Shown here in pieces: positions 53,701-63,007 of a DNA stretch of 64,000 bases. Position 1 is the stretch's first letter; every line of letters starts with the position of its first letter. The DNA comes from an uncultured Macellibacteroides sp. GTDB lineage: Bacteria; Bacteroidota; Bacteroidia; Bacteroidales; Tannerellaceae. The position numbers and the translations under genes are program-made. The notes beneath the pieces are model-generated. The model was not told the DNA's origin and ran no database searches. It saw nothing but the letters and a program-made list of their open reading frames with translations. The stretch lies in assembly GCF_963667135.1 (NCBI RefSeq), contig NZ_OY762974.1, forward strand, positions 4,353,054-4,417,053, in the 5' to 3' direction.

Positions 53701-55026
53701 TTACTCCCTTTCCATAGGAAGCTCTGTATATTTTACTTTAAGAATTCGACGATTGTCGGCTTCCAAAATCTGGAAGCGATACTGCTTGTAATCGATAATT
53801 TCTCTACGTTCAGGTAAATCGCCCTTTATCTCCAAAAGGAGTCCTGCCAAAGTTTCAACTTCTTCCGTGAGATTCCCAAATTCATTTTCACTCACATTTA
53901 CTACCCTGAAAAAATCCGACAGCTGAATTTTGGCTTCAAAAATATAACTCCCATCAGAAAGTTTTGAATATTGCTTTTCGTCGTCATCGTACTCGTCGGA
54001 TATTTCTCCAACAATTTCTTCCAGAATATCTTCCATAGTAACTATTCCTGAAGTCCCTCCAAATTCATCAACAACAATAGCCATATGTATTTTATTGGTG
54101 CGAAACTCTTCGAGCAAATCATCAATCTTTTTTGTTTCTGGCACAAAATACGCAGGGCGAATAAGACTTTGCCAACGAAAAGTTATCGGTTTGTCCAGAT
54201 AAGGCAATAAATCCTTTATATATAAAATTCCTCGGATATTATCCTCTGAATCCGAAAAAACCGGGATCCTTGAATATCCAGTTTTAATAATAGAATCAAT
54301 TACAAAACGAAAATCGGATTTAATATCCAAATCTTCCATATCAAGGCGGGAAGTCATAATTTCCTTTGCCGTTTTACTGTAAAATTTAATTATATCAGCA
54401 AGCATCTCTTTTTCTTCGGGAATTTCATCAGATGTTAATTCCAGCGCCTTCGATAATTCATCGACAGATAATTCATTTTTCTTTCTTGCCAATACCTTAT
54501 TTATTACCGAAGTAGATGAAACCAGGATTTTAGTTAACGGCCGGGCTAAACCTACAGCAACATTTATTATCGGCGCTGATTTACGGGCAAAACGCAACGA
54601 ATTTTTTCTGGCATATATTTTAGGCATTATCTCTCCAAAAAGGAGTAACAAAAAAGTCATCGCTGCAACTTCTGTAATAAAACCTGTCACCGGGATATTC
54701 GAAAAGTCGAATAATCCATTGAATCCGTAGGTACAAAGTATTATTACTGTTACATTAGCCAAATTATTAAAAATTAAAATGGTTGCCAACAAATACTCCG
54801 GATTTTTAAGAAAATGCTGGATTTTGTTATCGGCAGGATGATCTCCTTTTCTAATTGTATTCAGATCTTCCTGTTCAAGGGAAAAAAAAGCAATCTCAGA
54901 AGCGGAAACAAAAGCAGAAACGTATAAAAGTAATATGGCCAGACTTAAAGCAACAACTGGCCCTGCAGTAAGAGCTTGTATTGTTACGTCATTAAATAAG
55001 CCCGATAAATAATAATCAGAGTCCAA
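53701..55026 (-). CDS. gldE: Gliding motility-associated protein GldE (CNNM/CBS/CorC)
   Basis: This 441-residue membrane protein has an N-terminal CNNM/DUF21 part with about four helices (about 20-170), two CBS domains (about 205-330, with MTSRLDMEDLDI and GYSRIPVFSDSEDN) and a C-terminal CorC_HlyC domain (about 345-430). The order is that of GldE, related to hemolysin-like CNNM transporters. It sits upstream of gldD in the conserved ssb-gldE-gldD order. Confidence 0.93.
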   Translation of the reverse strand: MDSDYYLSGLFNDVTIQALTAGPVVALSLAILLLYVSAFVSASEIAFFSLEQEDLNTIRKGDHPADNKIQHFLKNPEYLLATILIFNNLANVTVIILCTYGFNGLFDFSNIPVTGFITEVAAMTFLLLLFGEIMPKIYARKNSLRFARKSAPIINVAVGLARPLTKILVSSTSVINKVLARKKNELSVDELSKALELTSDEIPEEKEMLADIIKFYSKTAKEIMTSRLDMEDLDIKSDFRFVIDSIIKTGYSRIPVFSDSEDNIRGILYIKDLLPYLDKPITFRWQSLIRPAYFVPETKKIDDLLEEFRTNKIHMAIVVDEFGGTSGIVTMEDILEEIVGEISDEYDDDEKQYSKLSDGSYIFEAKIQLSDFFRVVNVSENEFGNLTEEVETLAGLLLEIKGDLPERREIIDYKQYRFQILEADNRRILKVKYTELPMERE

Positions 55027-55109
55027 GTGAATAAATATTAGTTAAACAATAAAGGCAGCTTCAAAAGCATTGTATGATTTTAAAACTGCCTCACAAAAAT
55101 ACATAATTA

Positions 55110-55598
55110 TTAGAATGGTAAATCATCTTCACTATTATTTCCTTCTAACGGAGGAGTCTGAGATACGGATGGTTGAGAATAACCCATCTGCGGCTGACCT
55201 ACAGCAGGAGTTGAAGGTTGTGAAGTCTGAGCAGTAGGCGACTGTGAACTACTTTCTGCAGGACGGCCTGAACTAAAGAACTCTACCCTGTCAGCATGTA
55301 TCTCAGTCAGATACCTTTTTACTCCATTTTGGTCATCATAAGTACGTGTACGAATTTTTCCTTCCACATATACCATCGAACCCTTCTTCACCCATTTCTC
55401 AACAAATTGAACCTGATCTCGCCGAACCACGATATTATGCCATTCTGTACGTTCGGGAACCACTGTGCCATTAGCAAGAGTATATCCCCTTTCGGATGTA
55501 GCCATCGGAAAATTGGCAACAGCACTACCACTATCAAAATATCTTACATCCGGGTCTTTCCCCACATTTCCGATTAAAATCACTTTATTCAACGACAT
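55110..55598 (-). CDS. ssb: Single-stranded DNA-binding protein
   Basis: This protein has 162 residues from the start at 55598 (MSLNKVILIGNVGKDPDVRY); an ATG 16 codons upstream lacks the family match. The OB fold spans about 1-110 (GSAVANFPMATSERG, WHNIVVRRDQ, YVEGKIRTRTYDDQNG), followed by a Ser/Gln/Pro-rich linker and the acidic tail EDDLPF that binds partner proteins. It lies between mutY and gldE. Confidence 0.97.
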   Translation of the reverse strand: MSLNKVILIGNVGKDPDVRYFDSGSAVANFPMATSERGYTLANGTVVPERTEWHNIVVRRDQVQFVEKWVKKGSMVYVEGKIRTRTYDDQNGVKRYLTEIHADRVEFFSSGRPAESSSQSPTAQTSQPSTPAVGQPQMGYSQPSVSQTPPLEGNNSEDDLPF

Positions 55599-55642
55599 AG
55601 CCTGGTATTTATTAATTAGTACACAAAGAAAATAAATTTTGC

Positions 55643-56728
55643 TCAATTAGCAAAGTTTTCGTCAAGTTTCTCCAAATAAATATGAATAAGCCGGGGAATT
55701 GCGTAATGTTGCAAATCGTCCGACTTAATCTGAATAAAGCGGTCTAAAGATGGATAGTAATCTGAAATTTTCACTCTGTAGAAAGTTGCATAAATAACCT
55801 GATGGGACAATACATGTTTTTTTTTGTCCAAAACAAGCGATATATCCAGCTTATCTTTTGTTAAAAATAATTCGTTAAAAACAGAGGTATCCATTAACTC
55901 CGCGAAATCAACAGCGCTATCTGTTTCTATAAGAGGAAATTCGAAAAGGCCTTTCCATATATCTTTGTCATTTCGCCTGTACAGGTAAGTAAAATCATCC
56001 CGCTCTATATGAAAATAATGGAAAAACCTGTCTCTTGACTTCGTTTTATGCTGCTTAACCGGATAGCGCTGAATATCATCTGCTGCCAATGCAATACATT
56101 TATTAGTAAAAGGGCAGTTCTGACAGGAAGGATTCTGAGGCGTACAAATCAGTGCTCCGAAGTCCATTATAGCCTGATTATGCAACAATGCATTCTCTTC
56201 ATCCATAATCGCATAGGCCAATTTTGAAAACTCTTTTTTCCCTTTTGATGAATCAATAGGAATATCAAGACCAAACAACCTGGACAATACTCTGAATACA
56301 TTTCCATCAACAACAGGATAAGGCATATTCCAGGCAAAAGACACAATAGCTGCAGCCGTATATTCTCCTATTCCTCGCAAAGAAAGGATATTCTCATAGG
56401 ACGAAGGAAAAACACCTTCGAATTGAGCAACTATCGTCTGCGCTGTAGCATGCAGATTCCGCGCACGGCTATAATATCCAAGCCCTTGCCAATATTTTAA
56501 AACCTCCTCTTCATTTGCTTCTGCTAATAACTCAATAGTAGGAAAACGATTTATAAACCGGATATAATAATCCAATCCCTGCGCAACACGGGTTTGTTGA
56601 AGTATTATTTCTGAAATCCATATTTTGTAAGGATCTGTAGTTTGACGCCAAGGTAATTCTCTTTTGTTATCATTATACCAATTTATTAGCATCTTGCTAA
56701 TTTCTATATCTTTATCCATAAGTTTCAT
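55643..56728 (-). CDS. mutY: A/G-specific adenine glycosylase
   Basis: This 361-residue enzyme removes adenine paired with 8-oxoguanine. Catalytic residues are Glu40 in WISEIILQQTRV and Asp141 in VVDGNVFRVLSRL. The helix-hairpin-helix is LRGIGEYTAAAIVSFAW and the [4Fe-4S] cluster has Cys195, Cys202, Cys205 and Cys211. A NUDIX-like C-terminal domain follows. A start at 56719 is also possible. It heads the mutY-ssb-gldE-gldD-PPTase run. Confidence 0.95.
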   Translation of the reverse strand: MKLMDKDIEISKMLINWYNDNKRELPWRQTTDPYKIWISEIILQQTRVAQGLDYYIRFINRFPTIELLAEANEEEVLKYWQGLGYYSRARNLHATAQTIVAQFEGVFPSSYENILSLRGIGEYTAAAIVSFAWNMPYPVVDGNVFRVLSRLFGLDIPIDSSKGKKEFSKLAYAIMDEENALLHNQAIMDFGALICTPQNPSCQNCPFTNKCIALAADDIQRYPVKQHKTKSRDRFFHYFHIERDDFTYLYRRNDKDIWKGLFEFPLIETDSAVDFAELMDTSVFNELFLTKDKLDISLVLDKKKHVLSHQVIYATFYRVKISDYYPSLDRFIQIKSDDLQHYAIPRLIHIYLEKLDENFAN

Positions 56729-56837
56729 AAAACCAAATCAATGTATATACCATTATAAAACGACAATGACTGATGCAAACTTACAGATATAAAATGGATT
56801 GCGAAAAATCTTTTTTACAAAAATAGAGATGCAATGC

Positions 56838-56868
56838 TTTTCAGGTTCAATAAAAAGCTATATATTTG
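56838..56868 (+). promoter_or_regulatory. Candidate promoter of the HU gene
   Basis: TATATTTG at 56861-56868 with TTTT at 56838-56841 and a 19-base spacer; the start codon is 48 bases further. Confidence 0.55.
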
Positions 56869-56915
56869 CATTCCAAAAAATTAATAGATCGAAAACAATT
56901 AATTAATTTATAGAC

Positions 56916-57188
56916 ATGACTAAAGCGGATATTGTTAGCGAGATTTCTAAAAATACCGGTATCGACAAGGCAACGGTATTAGCAAGCGTTGAATCTTTTA
57001 TGGATATCGTAAAAAATTCTTTATCACAAGGTGATAACGTATATCTTAGAGGATTTGGAAGTTTCGTTATTAAGAAAAGAGCTCAGAAAACAGCTCGTAA
57101 TATTTCTAAGAATACTACAATTATTATTCCGGAACATAATATTCCGTCGTTTAAACCAGCGAAAACATTTCTAAACGAAGTTAAGTAA
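56916..57188 (+). CDS. HU family DNA-binding protein
   Basis: This 90-residue nucleoid protein has TKADIVSEISKNTGIDKATV at the start, VYLRGFGSFVIKKRAQKTAR and the DNA-binding NISKNTTIIIPEHNIPSFKP, which is the HU/IHF family. It is the standard length, unlike the long HU-like protein at 27463. It lies 37 bases before a small basic protein gene and upstream of rng. Confidence 0.95.
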   Translation: MTKADIVSEISKNTGIDKATVLASVESFMDIVKNSLSQGDNVYLRGFGSFVIKKRAQKTARNISKNTTIIIPEHNIPSFKPAKTFLNEVK

Positions 57189-57225
57189 AAATATTTATTA
57201 TACGTTTAATTAAAATTTTAAAGCG

Positions 57226-57315
57226 ATGCCAAGCGGAAAGAAAAGAAAGAGACATAAAATGTCTACGCACAAGCGCAAAAAGAGACTAAAAAAGAATAGA
57301 CATAAGAAGAAATAA
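57226..57315 (+). CDS. 29-residue basic protein, AURKAIP1/COX24-like
   Basis: This short frame reads MPSGKKRKRHKMSTHKRKKR, then LKKNRHKKK and stop. Basic proteins of this kind resemble the AURKAIP1/COX24 (mS38-like) domain and are conserved beside the HU and rng genes in Bacteroidota. A ribosome-linked role is plausible but not shown here. It is too short for usual gene-finders and lies 37 bases after HU. Confidence 0.8.
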   Translation: MPSGKKRKRHKMSTHKRKKRLKKNRHKKK

Positions 57316-57419
57316 AGTCTAGGAAATAAAGCGACTCTAAAGAACAAACTTAATTGTGACCTTTTAAGTTTGTTCTTTGCGTATTTAATAAGGTCTAATC
57401 TTATAAAACCCTCTTTATT

Positions 57420-58991
57420 GTGATTAGTGAATTAGTAGTAGATGTACAGCCAAAAGAGGTATCAATAGCCATACTGGAAGATAAAAATCTGGTTGAACTC
57501 CAAAAGGAGGCCCGGAACTTATCATATGCAGTGGGTGATATCTATCTGGGAAAAGTAAAGAAGCTTATGCCCGGGCTGAATGCTGCATTCATTGACGTAG
57601 GGTATAAAAAGGATGCATTTCTTCATTATCTGGACTTAGGTCCAAATTTCAACACCCAGCAAAAATTTCTTAAACAGGCGCTTAGCGACCAAAAGAAATT
57701 ACCCATCCTTTCTAAAATGCAGATTCTTCCGGAAATTGAAAAAGAAGGAAGTATAAGCGATATTTTAAAGGTGGGTCAGGAAGTGTTAGTCCAAATTGCG
57801 AAAGAACCGATATCAACCAAAGGGCCACGTTTAACATCTGAACTGTCTTTTGCAGGGAGATATATTGTACTTATCCCGTTCTCTGATAAGGTTTCCGTTT
57901 CACAAAAAATAAAATCAAGCGAAGAACGAGCTCGTTTGAGGCAACTGATACAAAGCATTAAGCCTAAAAACTTCAGTGTTATTGTTCGTACTTCATCCGA
58001 AGGAAAGCGTGTAGCTGAACTCGATCATGAGCTAAAGACATTATTGAAACGATGGGAAGATAATATTGTAAAAGTTCCAAAAGCTAAAGCTCCTTCTATT
58101 GTTTACGAAGAAACCGGAAGAACAGTGGCTCTGCTACGTGACATTTTCAATCCATCTTTCCAAAATATTTATGTAAACGATACCGACTTTTACAACAGTG
58201 TAAAAGATTATGTAAGTTTAATTGCACCTGGAAGATCTGATATAGTTCAGCTATATAGCGGCGAACTTCCTATTTTCGATAATTTTGCAATTACTAAACA
58301 AATCAAGTCGCTATTTGGTCGTACGGTTACTTATAAAAGTGGAGCCTACCTTATTATTGAACATACAGAAGCTATGCACGTTATTGATGTGAATAGCGGA
58401 AACCGATCCAAAGGTAGTGATGCTCAGGAAAAAACAGCCATTGATGTCAACATTTCTGCTGCCGATGAAATAGCCCGCCAACTTCGCTTACGCGATATGG
58501 GAGGTATTATTGTAATTGACTTCATTGATATGACAGAATCTGCCAATAGGCAAAAGCTGTTTGAGCACATGAATAAAGCGATGTCTAGCGATCGAGCAAA
58601 ACACAATATACTACCTCTTAGCAAATTCGGACTTATGCAAATTACCCGTCAGCGGGTTCGTCCAGCCATGGACGTAGAAACTTCGGAAGCTTGTCCAACC
58701 TGTTTTGGAACAGGATCCGTAAAACCTTCTATTCTGTTTACGGACAGTCTGGAAGGCAAAATCGATTGTTTGGTGAACAAACACAATGTGAAGAAATTCG
58801 TTCTGCACGTACATCCTTATGTCGCAGCATTTATTAACAAGGGACTATTCCCTTTAAGCTGGAGGTGGAAATTAAAATACACCAAAGGTCTTAAAGTTAT
58901 CCCAAATCAAAGTCTGGCCTTTATGGAATACAAATTTATCGACCCCGATAAAAATGAGCTGGACATGTTAGAAGAAAAAGAGATCAAATAA
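57420..58991 (+). CDS. rng: Ribonuclease E/G family endoribonuclease
   Basis: This 523-residue endoribonuclease has an S1-like N-terminal part (YLGKVKKLMPGLNAAFIDVG, then DAFLHYLDLG), the catalytic core (EHTEAMHVIDVNSGNRSKG, IIVIDFIDM) and the zinc-link CPTC. The start is GTG (57420), giving ISELVVDVQPKEVSIAILED, the family's usual beginning. It processes rRNA and decays mRNA. It has a clear terminator after its stop. Confidence 0.95.
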   Translation: MISELVVDVQPKEVSIAILEDKNLVELQKEARNLSYAVGDIYLGKVKKLMPGLNAAFIDVGYKKDAFLHYLDLGPNFNTQQKFLKQALSDQKKLPILSKMQILPEIEKEGSISDILKVGQEVLVQIAKEPISTKGPRLTSELSFAGRYIVLIPFSDKVSVSQKIKSSEERARLRQLIQSIKPKNFSVIVRTSSEGKRVAELDHELKTLLKRWEDNIVKVPKAKAPSIVYEETGRTVALLRDIFNPSFQNIYVNDTDFYNSVKDYVSLIAPGRSDIVQLYSGELPIFDNFAITKQIKSLFGRTVTYKSGAYLIIEHTEAMHVIDVNSGNRSKGSDAQEKTAIDVNISAADEIARQLRLRDMGGIIVIDFIDMTESANRQKLFEHMNKAMSSDRAKHNILPLSKFGLMQITRQRVRPAMDVETSEACPTCFGTGSVKPSILFTDSLEGKIDCLVNKHNVKKFVLHVHPYVAAFINKGLFPLSWRWKLKYTKGLKVIPNQSLAFMEYKFIDPDKNELDMLEEKEIK

Positions 58992-58998
58992 CGATCGG

Positions 58999-59032
58999 AA
59001 CCCCTGTGGCAAGCTGCCCCAGGGGTTTTTAT
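58999..59032 (+). terminator. Terminator of rng
   Basis: AACCCCTG pairs with CAGGGGTT, with GC-rich pairing between, followed by a T-run. Confidence 0.88.
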
Positions 59033-59146
59033 TTAGAAAAAAGTATAATCCGAATCTGACTAATTGACATAAGATATGACAATCCACTCTTTTGTTTACC
59101 CACACTATTTATTTTGGCACACCATTTGTTATTAGTTTTATGTTCT

Positions 59147-59160
59147 GTCCTGAACAGGAC
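59147..59160. promoter_or_regulatory. Short inverted repeat upstream of dnaK
   Basis: GTCCTG and CAGGAC are separated by AA, 39 bases before the dnaK start. It may be an operator, but no CIRCE-like element is present. Confidence 0.35.
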
Positions 59161-59199
59161 GACTATTAACGAATAAACAATTATAATTAAATAAAAATC

Positions 59200-61116
59200 A
59201 TGGGAAAGATTATTGGTATTGACTTGGGAACAACCAATTCATGTGTTGCCGTACTTGAAGGTAACGAACCTGTTGTTATAACAAACAGCGAAGGTAAAAG
59301 AACAACTCCTTCAATTGTTGCATTTGTAGAAGGCGGAGAACGAAAAGTAGGTGACCCTGCAAAACGTCAGGCCATTACCAACTCGCAGAAAACGATATTT
59401 TCAATCAAGCGTTTCATGGGTGAAACATTTGATCAGGTACAAAAAGAAATTTCACGTGTTTCATATAAAGTTGTACGTGGAGACAACAATACGCCGCGTG
59501 TTGATATTGATGGACGTTTATATACACCGCAGGAAATTTCGGCTATGGTACTTCAGAAAATGAAAAAAACCGCTGAAGATTATCTTGGACAAGAAGTAAC
59601 TGACGCTGTTATTACAGTTCCTGCTTATTTCAGTGAATCTCAACGTCAAGCAACAAAAGAAGCCGGTGAAATTGCAGGTCTTAATGTTCGTCGTATTGTA
59701 AACGAGCCAACTGCCGCGTCTTTGGCTTATGGACTAGACAAGACATCAAAAGATATGAAAATTGCTGTATTTGACCTTGGTGGTGGTACATTTGATATTT
59801 CAATTCTTGAACTTGGCGACGGTGTATTTGAAGTTAAATCGACCAATGGTGACACTCACCTTGGAGGTGATGACTTTGACCATGTAATCATTGACTGGCT
59901 AGCTCAGGAATTTTTAAATGAAGAAGGCATTGACTTACGTAAGGATCCGATGGCTTTGCAACGTTTAAAAGAAGCTGCAGAAAAGGCAAAGGTTGAACTT
60001 TCAAGTACAACAAGCACAGAAATCAACTTGCCGTATATTATGCCGGTAAATGGAGTGCCAAAGCACTTAGTTAAAACGCTTAGCCGTGCTAAATTCGAAC
60101 AGTTAGCTGATAAGTTGATTCAAGCTTGTGTTGAACCTTGTCGCAAAGCATTGAGTGATGCTAATCTTTCTACATCAGATATCGATGAGGTAATTCTTGT
60201 AGGTGGATCAACACGTATTCCTGCCATTCAGACGCTCGTTGAAAAGTTCTTCGGTAAAGCTCCTTCAAAGGGCGTAAATCCCGACGAAGTAGTTGCTGTA
60301 GGTGCTGCTATACAGGGTGGCGTTCTTACAGGCGAGGTAAAAGATGTATTATTACTTGATGTAACTCCGCTTTCGCTAGGTATTGAAACTATGGGAGGTG
60401 TTATGACAAAGTTGATTGATGCCAACACGACAATTCCAACAAAGAAATCAGAAACTTTCACAACTGCTGTTGACAATCAGCCGTCTGTAGAGATCCATGT
60501 ACTTCAGGGAGAACGTTCTTTAGCAAAAGACAATAAGTCTATCGGCAAATTCAATCTCGACGGAATCCCGACTGCTCAACGCGGAGTACCTCAAATTGAA
60601 GTGACTTTCGATATAGACGCTAATGGTATTCTGAATGTATCTGCTAAAGATAAAGGAACAGGTAAAGCTCAGAGTATACGTATAGAGGCATCAAGTGGTT
60701 TGAGTGATGACGAAATCAAACGTATGAAAGACGAAGCTGCTGCTAATGCGGAAACCGATAAAAAAGAGAAAGAACGTATTGATAAGTTGAATCATGCAGA
60801 TAGTTTGATCTTTAATACAGAAAAACAGCTGAAGGAATTTGGAGACAAACTTCCAGCGGATAAGAAAGGTCCGATCGAAGCAGCTCTTGCCAAGTTAAAA
60901 GAAGCTCACAAAGCCCAAGATATTGCAGCAATTGATACTGCTACAACTGAATTAAACAACGTGTTTCAAGCTGCTAGCCAGGAAATGTATAATGCCCAAA
61001 ATGCTCAGCAAGGCGGTGCACAAGCGGGTCCTGATTTTGGACAACAAGCAGGTGGCAATACTGACAACAAGCAAGATGGCGGTGTAACTGATGTTGACTT
61101 TGAAGAAGTTAAGTAA
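59200..61116 (+). CDS. dnaK: Chaperone DnaK (Hsp70)
   Basis: This 638-residue ATP-dependent chaperone has the N-terminal signature [17 protein letters not shown], the phosphate loop [32 protein letters not shown], and a substrate-binding domain. The end is Gln/Gly-rich and closes in FEEVK. It stands alone here, without dnaJ or grpE nearby. The gene is followed by a clear terminator. Confidence 0.98.
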   Translation: MGKIIGIDLGTTNSCVAVLEGNEPVVITNSEGKRTTPSIVAFVEGGERKVGDPAKRQAITNSQKTIFSIKRFMGETFDQVQKEISRVSYKVVRGDNNTPRVDIDGRLYTPQEISAMVLQKMKKTAEDYLGQEVTDAVITVPAYFSESQRQATKEAGEIAGLNVRRIVNEPTAASLAYGLDKTSKDMKIAVFDLGGGTFDISILELGDGVFEVKSTNGDTHLGGDDFDHVIIDWLAQEFLNEEGIDLRKDPMALQRLKEAAEKAKVELSSTTSTEINLPYIMPVNGVPKHLVKTLSRAKFEQLADKLIQACVEPCRKALSDANLSTSDIDEVILVGGSTRIPAIQTLVEKFFGKAPSKGVNPDEVVAVGAAIQGGVLTGEVKDVLLLDVTPLSLGIETMGGVMTKLIDANTTIPTKKSETFTTAVDNQPSVEIHVLQGERSLAKDNKSIGKFNLDGIPTAQRGVPQIEVTFDIDANGILNVSAKDKGTGKAQSIRIEASSGLSDDEIKRMKDEAAANAETDKKEKERIDKLNHADSLIFNTEKQLKEFGDKLPADKKGPIEAALAKLKEAHKAQDIAAIDTATTELNNVFQAASQEMYNAQNAQQGGAQAGPDFGQQAGGNTDNKQDGGVTDVDFEEVK

Positions 61117-61133
61117 CCAACATAAATAAGAAG

Positions 61134-61171
61134 AAAAGCGTCTCAGGTAATTATCCTTGAGACGCTTTTTT
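61134..61171 (+). terminator. Terminator of dnaK
   Basis: AAAAGCGTCTCAGG pairs with CCTTGAGACGCTTTT (one bulge), then T-run. Confidence 0.9.
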
Positions 61172-61191
61172 ATTTTATAGTACGTATATAG

Positions 61192-61986
61192 TTATTCATT
61201 TTTCAAATTTATTGTAAAGTCATCGGCATCTTTCCAAGCTGGGAACTTAGAACGTAGTTCTGAAATTTCATCCATAGAAAGCGATACGGTACGGGTTACT
61301 TCTTCCCTTTTACCAGCGTCGGCCAGCTTCTTTCCTTTAGGTGATATTATCAATGAATCTCCGCGGTAAGTAAACCCTTTTCCGTCGATACCAACACGGT
61401 TAACACCACAAACATACGACATATTCTCTATTGCACGTGCTTGAAGCAATATCTTCCAGACCTTCTTTCGCGCTTCCGGCCAGTTTGCACAATAGATCAA
61501 CAAATCGTATTCATTGTTTACATTGCGGCTCCAAACCGGAAAACGCAAATCATAACACACCAAAAGACAAATGTTCCAACCCCGGTAAGAAACGACTAAA
61601 CGCTTATCTCCGGCAGTAAAATACTGGTCTTCGTCTCCCATCTGAAAGAGATGTCTTTTATCATAAAACAAGGAATCGCCTTCGGGGGTAATAAAAAAAG
61701 CTCGATTATAATATTTACCATTGTCTTTAGCGATAAAACTACCAGCAACTGCCATTTTGTAATCTGCAGCCCACTTTTTGATTGTATTTACCGTTATTCC
61801 ATCCGCCTCATCAGCAAGAGGCTCAACATTCATTGTAAATCCCGTAGAAAAAGTTTCAGGCAGAACAGCCAGGTCGGTTTTTCCGCTTATCCGTCTGAGT
61901 AGTTCACCGTAATAACCAAGGTTTTCGTTTCTGTCTTCCCAAATAATATGAGATTGGACCATGCTTACGCGTAAATTTTCAGCCAT
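61192..61986 (-). CDS. Nitrilase-family amidohydrolase (omega-amidase-like)
   Basis: This enzyme has 264 residues from the start at 61986 (MAENLRVSMVQSHIIWEDRN). The nitrilase triad is visible: Glu in AVLPETFSTGF, Lys in YDKRHLF and Cys in LVCYDLRFP. It resembles the YafV/omega-amidase branch that removes an amide from 2-oxoglutaramate-like products. An ATG 10 codons upstream is possible but less like the family. It lies 41 bases after the acyltransferase gene. Confidence 0.9.
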   Translation of the reverse strand: MAENLRVSMVQSHIIWEDRNENLGYYGELLRRISGKTDLAVLPETFSTGFTMNVEPLADEADGITVNTIKKWAADYKMAVAGSFIAKDNGKYYNRAFFITPEGDSLFYDKRHLFQMGDEDQYFTAGDKRLVVSYRGWNICLLVCYDLRFPVWSRNVNNEYDLLIYCANWPEARKKVWKILLQARAIENMSYVCGVNRVGIDGKGFTYRGDSLIISPKGKKLADAGKREEVTRTVSLSMDEISELRSKFPAWKDADDFTINLKNE

Positions 61987-62027
61987 ATCAGAAATATTTA
62001 AATTTAAGGTTAACAAGTAAACGTAAT

Positions 62028-62573
62028 TTATTTCTCTACAAAGTTTTCCGCATTACGGCCTTGAACTCCACGATAATAACTACGAATGGTTTCAATATCT
62101 TCTTCTGTATTACCTGTCGGATAAAAAACAGCCTTTACACCGGCTTCCTTTTTTTTATAATCCAAGTAAGCTAAAACAATAGGGACATTTGCTTTATGAG
62201 CAATATAATAAAAACCTTTTTTCCATTCAGTTACTTTTTTTCTAGTACCTTCGGGAGTAATACCAAGATGGAATGAATCCCTTTTAGCAAACTCTTCAAC
62301 CATCTGGTCGGTTACAGAAGTTCGTTTATTGCGATCTACCGGTACACCGCCAAGCCATCCAAAAAACAAGTTAAACGGGAAAAAAAACCATTCCTTCTTA
62401 ATTAGAAACCCTGCATCACGGTCAAGCGCCGAATAAAACAGTTTTCCAATTACAAAGTCCCAGTTACTTGTGTGAGGAGCCACACACACAACACACTTTG
62501 GAACATCTTCTCCTATTGGCCCCAACTTCCATCCTGCTAAACGAAGCAGAAATTTACTTAGCGCTACTCTCAT
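62028..62573 (-). CDS. 1-acyl-glycerol-3-phosphate acyltransferase-like protein
   Basis: This 181-residue LPLAT-fold acyltransferase has the catalytic HTSNWD (HxxxxD), then LGGVPVDRN and ITPEGTRKK, the glycerolphosphate-binding part. It lacks a long membrane N-terminus and belongs to the short cytosolic-facing type common in Bacteroidota. It overlaps the upstream hypothetical gene by 20 bases, and the nitrilase-family gene follows on the same strand. Confidence 0.9.
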   Translation of the reverse strand: MRVALSKFLLRLAGWKLGPIGEDVPKCVVCVAPHTSNWDFVIGKLFYSALDRDAGFLIKKEWFFFPFNLFFGWLGGVPVDRNKRTSVTDQMVEEFAKRDSFHLGITPEGTRKKVTEWKKGFYYIAHKANVPIVLAYLDYKKKEAGVKAVFYPTGNTEEDIETIRSYYRGVQGRNAENFVEK

Positions 62574-62862
62574 CAGCTTGTTTGCTCAATTCTCCGATTT
62601 CTTTTGCAATAGCATTAATTTCAATCTGCAAATCAGCCAGTAATTTTGAAAAATACTCTTTTACGCGTTTCTTATTCTCTTTTCCATCCGGGCAATTTGC
62701 TCGTCTTATAAATTCATCCTGCATATCCAGGATTCTTGTCATAAGGACATCTGTTTTTTCCAAATCTACTCCTGGAATAAACAACTTACAAACCAATGCT
62801 TCTGTAAATAAATCACCGGCTATATAACCAATGTTCTTTTTTAACGTTCTTCTGCTAGCCAT
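62554..62862 (-). CDS. Conserved hypothetical protein, helical
   Basis: This 102-residue cytoplasmic protein starts MASRRTLKKNIGYIAGDLFT and is helix-rich, with a C-terminal coiled-coil-like IEINAIAKEIGELSKQA. It overlaps the acyltransferase gene by 20 bases. Similar short proteins are kept in Bacteroidales beside this acyltransferase. The function is unknown. Confidence 0.75.
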   Translation of the reverse strand: MASRRTLKKNIGYIAGDLFTEALVCKLFIPGVDLEKTDVLMTRILDMQDEFIRRANCPDGKENKKRVKEYFSKLLADLQIEINAIAKEIGELSKQADESSAK

Positions 62863-62965
62863 TTAATTAAAGCTTTAAAAATGATAAATATCAATTATTA
62901 GTACACAAAGCTACAAAAACCTTGTTAATAATAATTCAATAAGGGGACAAAATCTCAAATTAGAT

Positions 62966-62973
62966 TATCTTTG
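62966..62973 (+). promoter_or_regulatory. -7 box of the glycogen synthase gene
   Basis: TATCTTTG matches TAnnTTTG, 34 bases before the start at 63008; a -33 box is unclear. Confidence 0.5.
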
Positions 62974-63007
62974 CATCTGAAATATAACAGATTATAATCA
63001 ATCTTAT

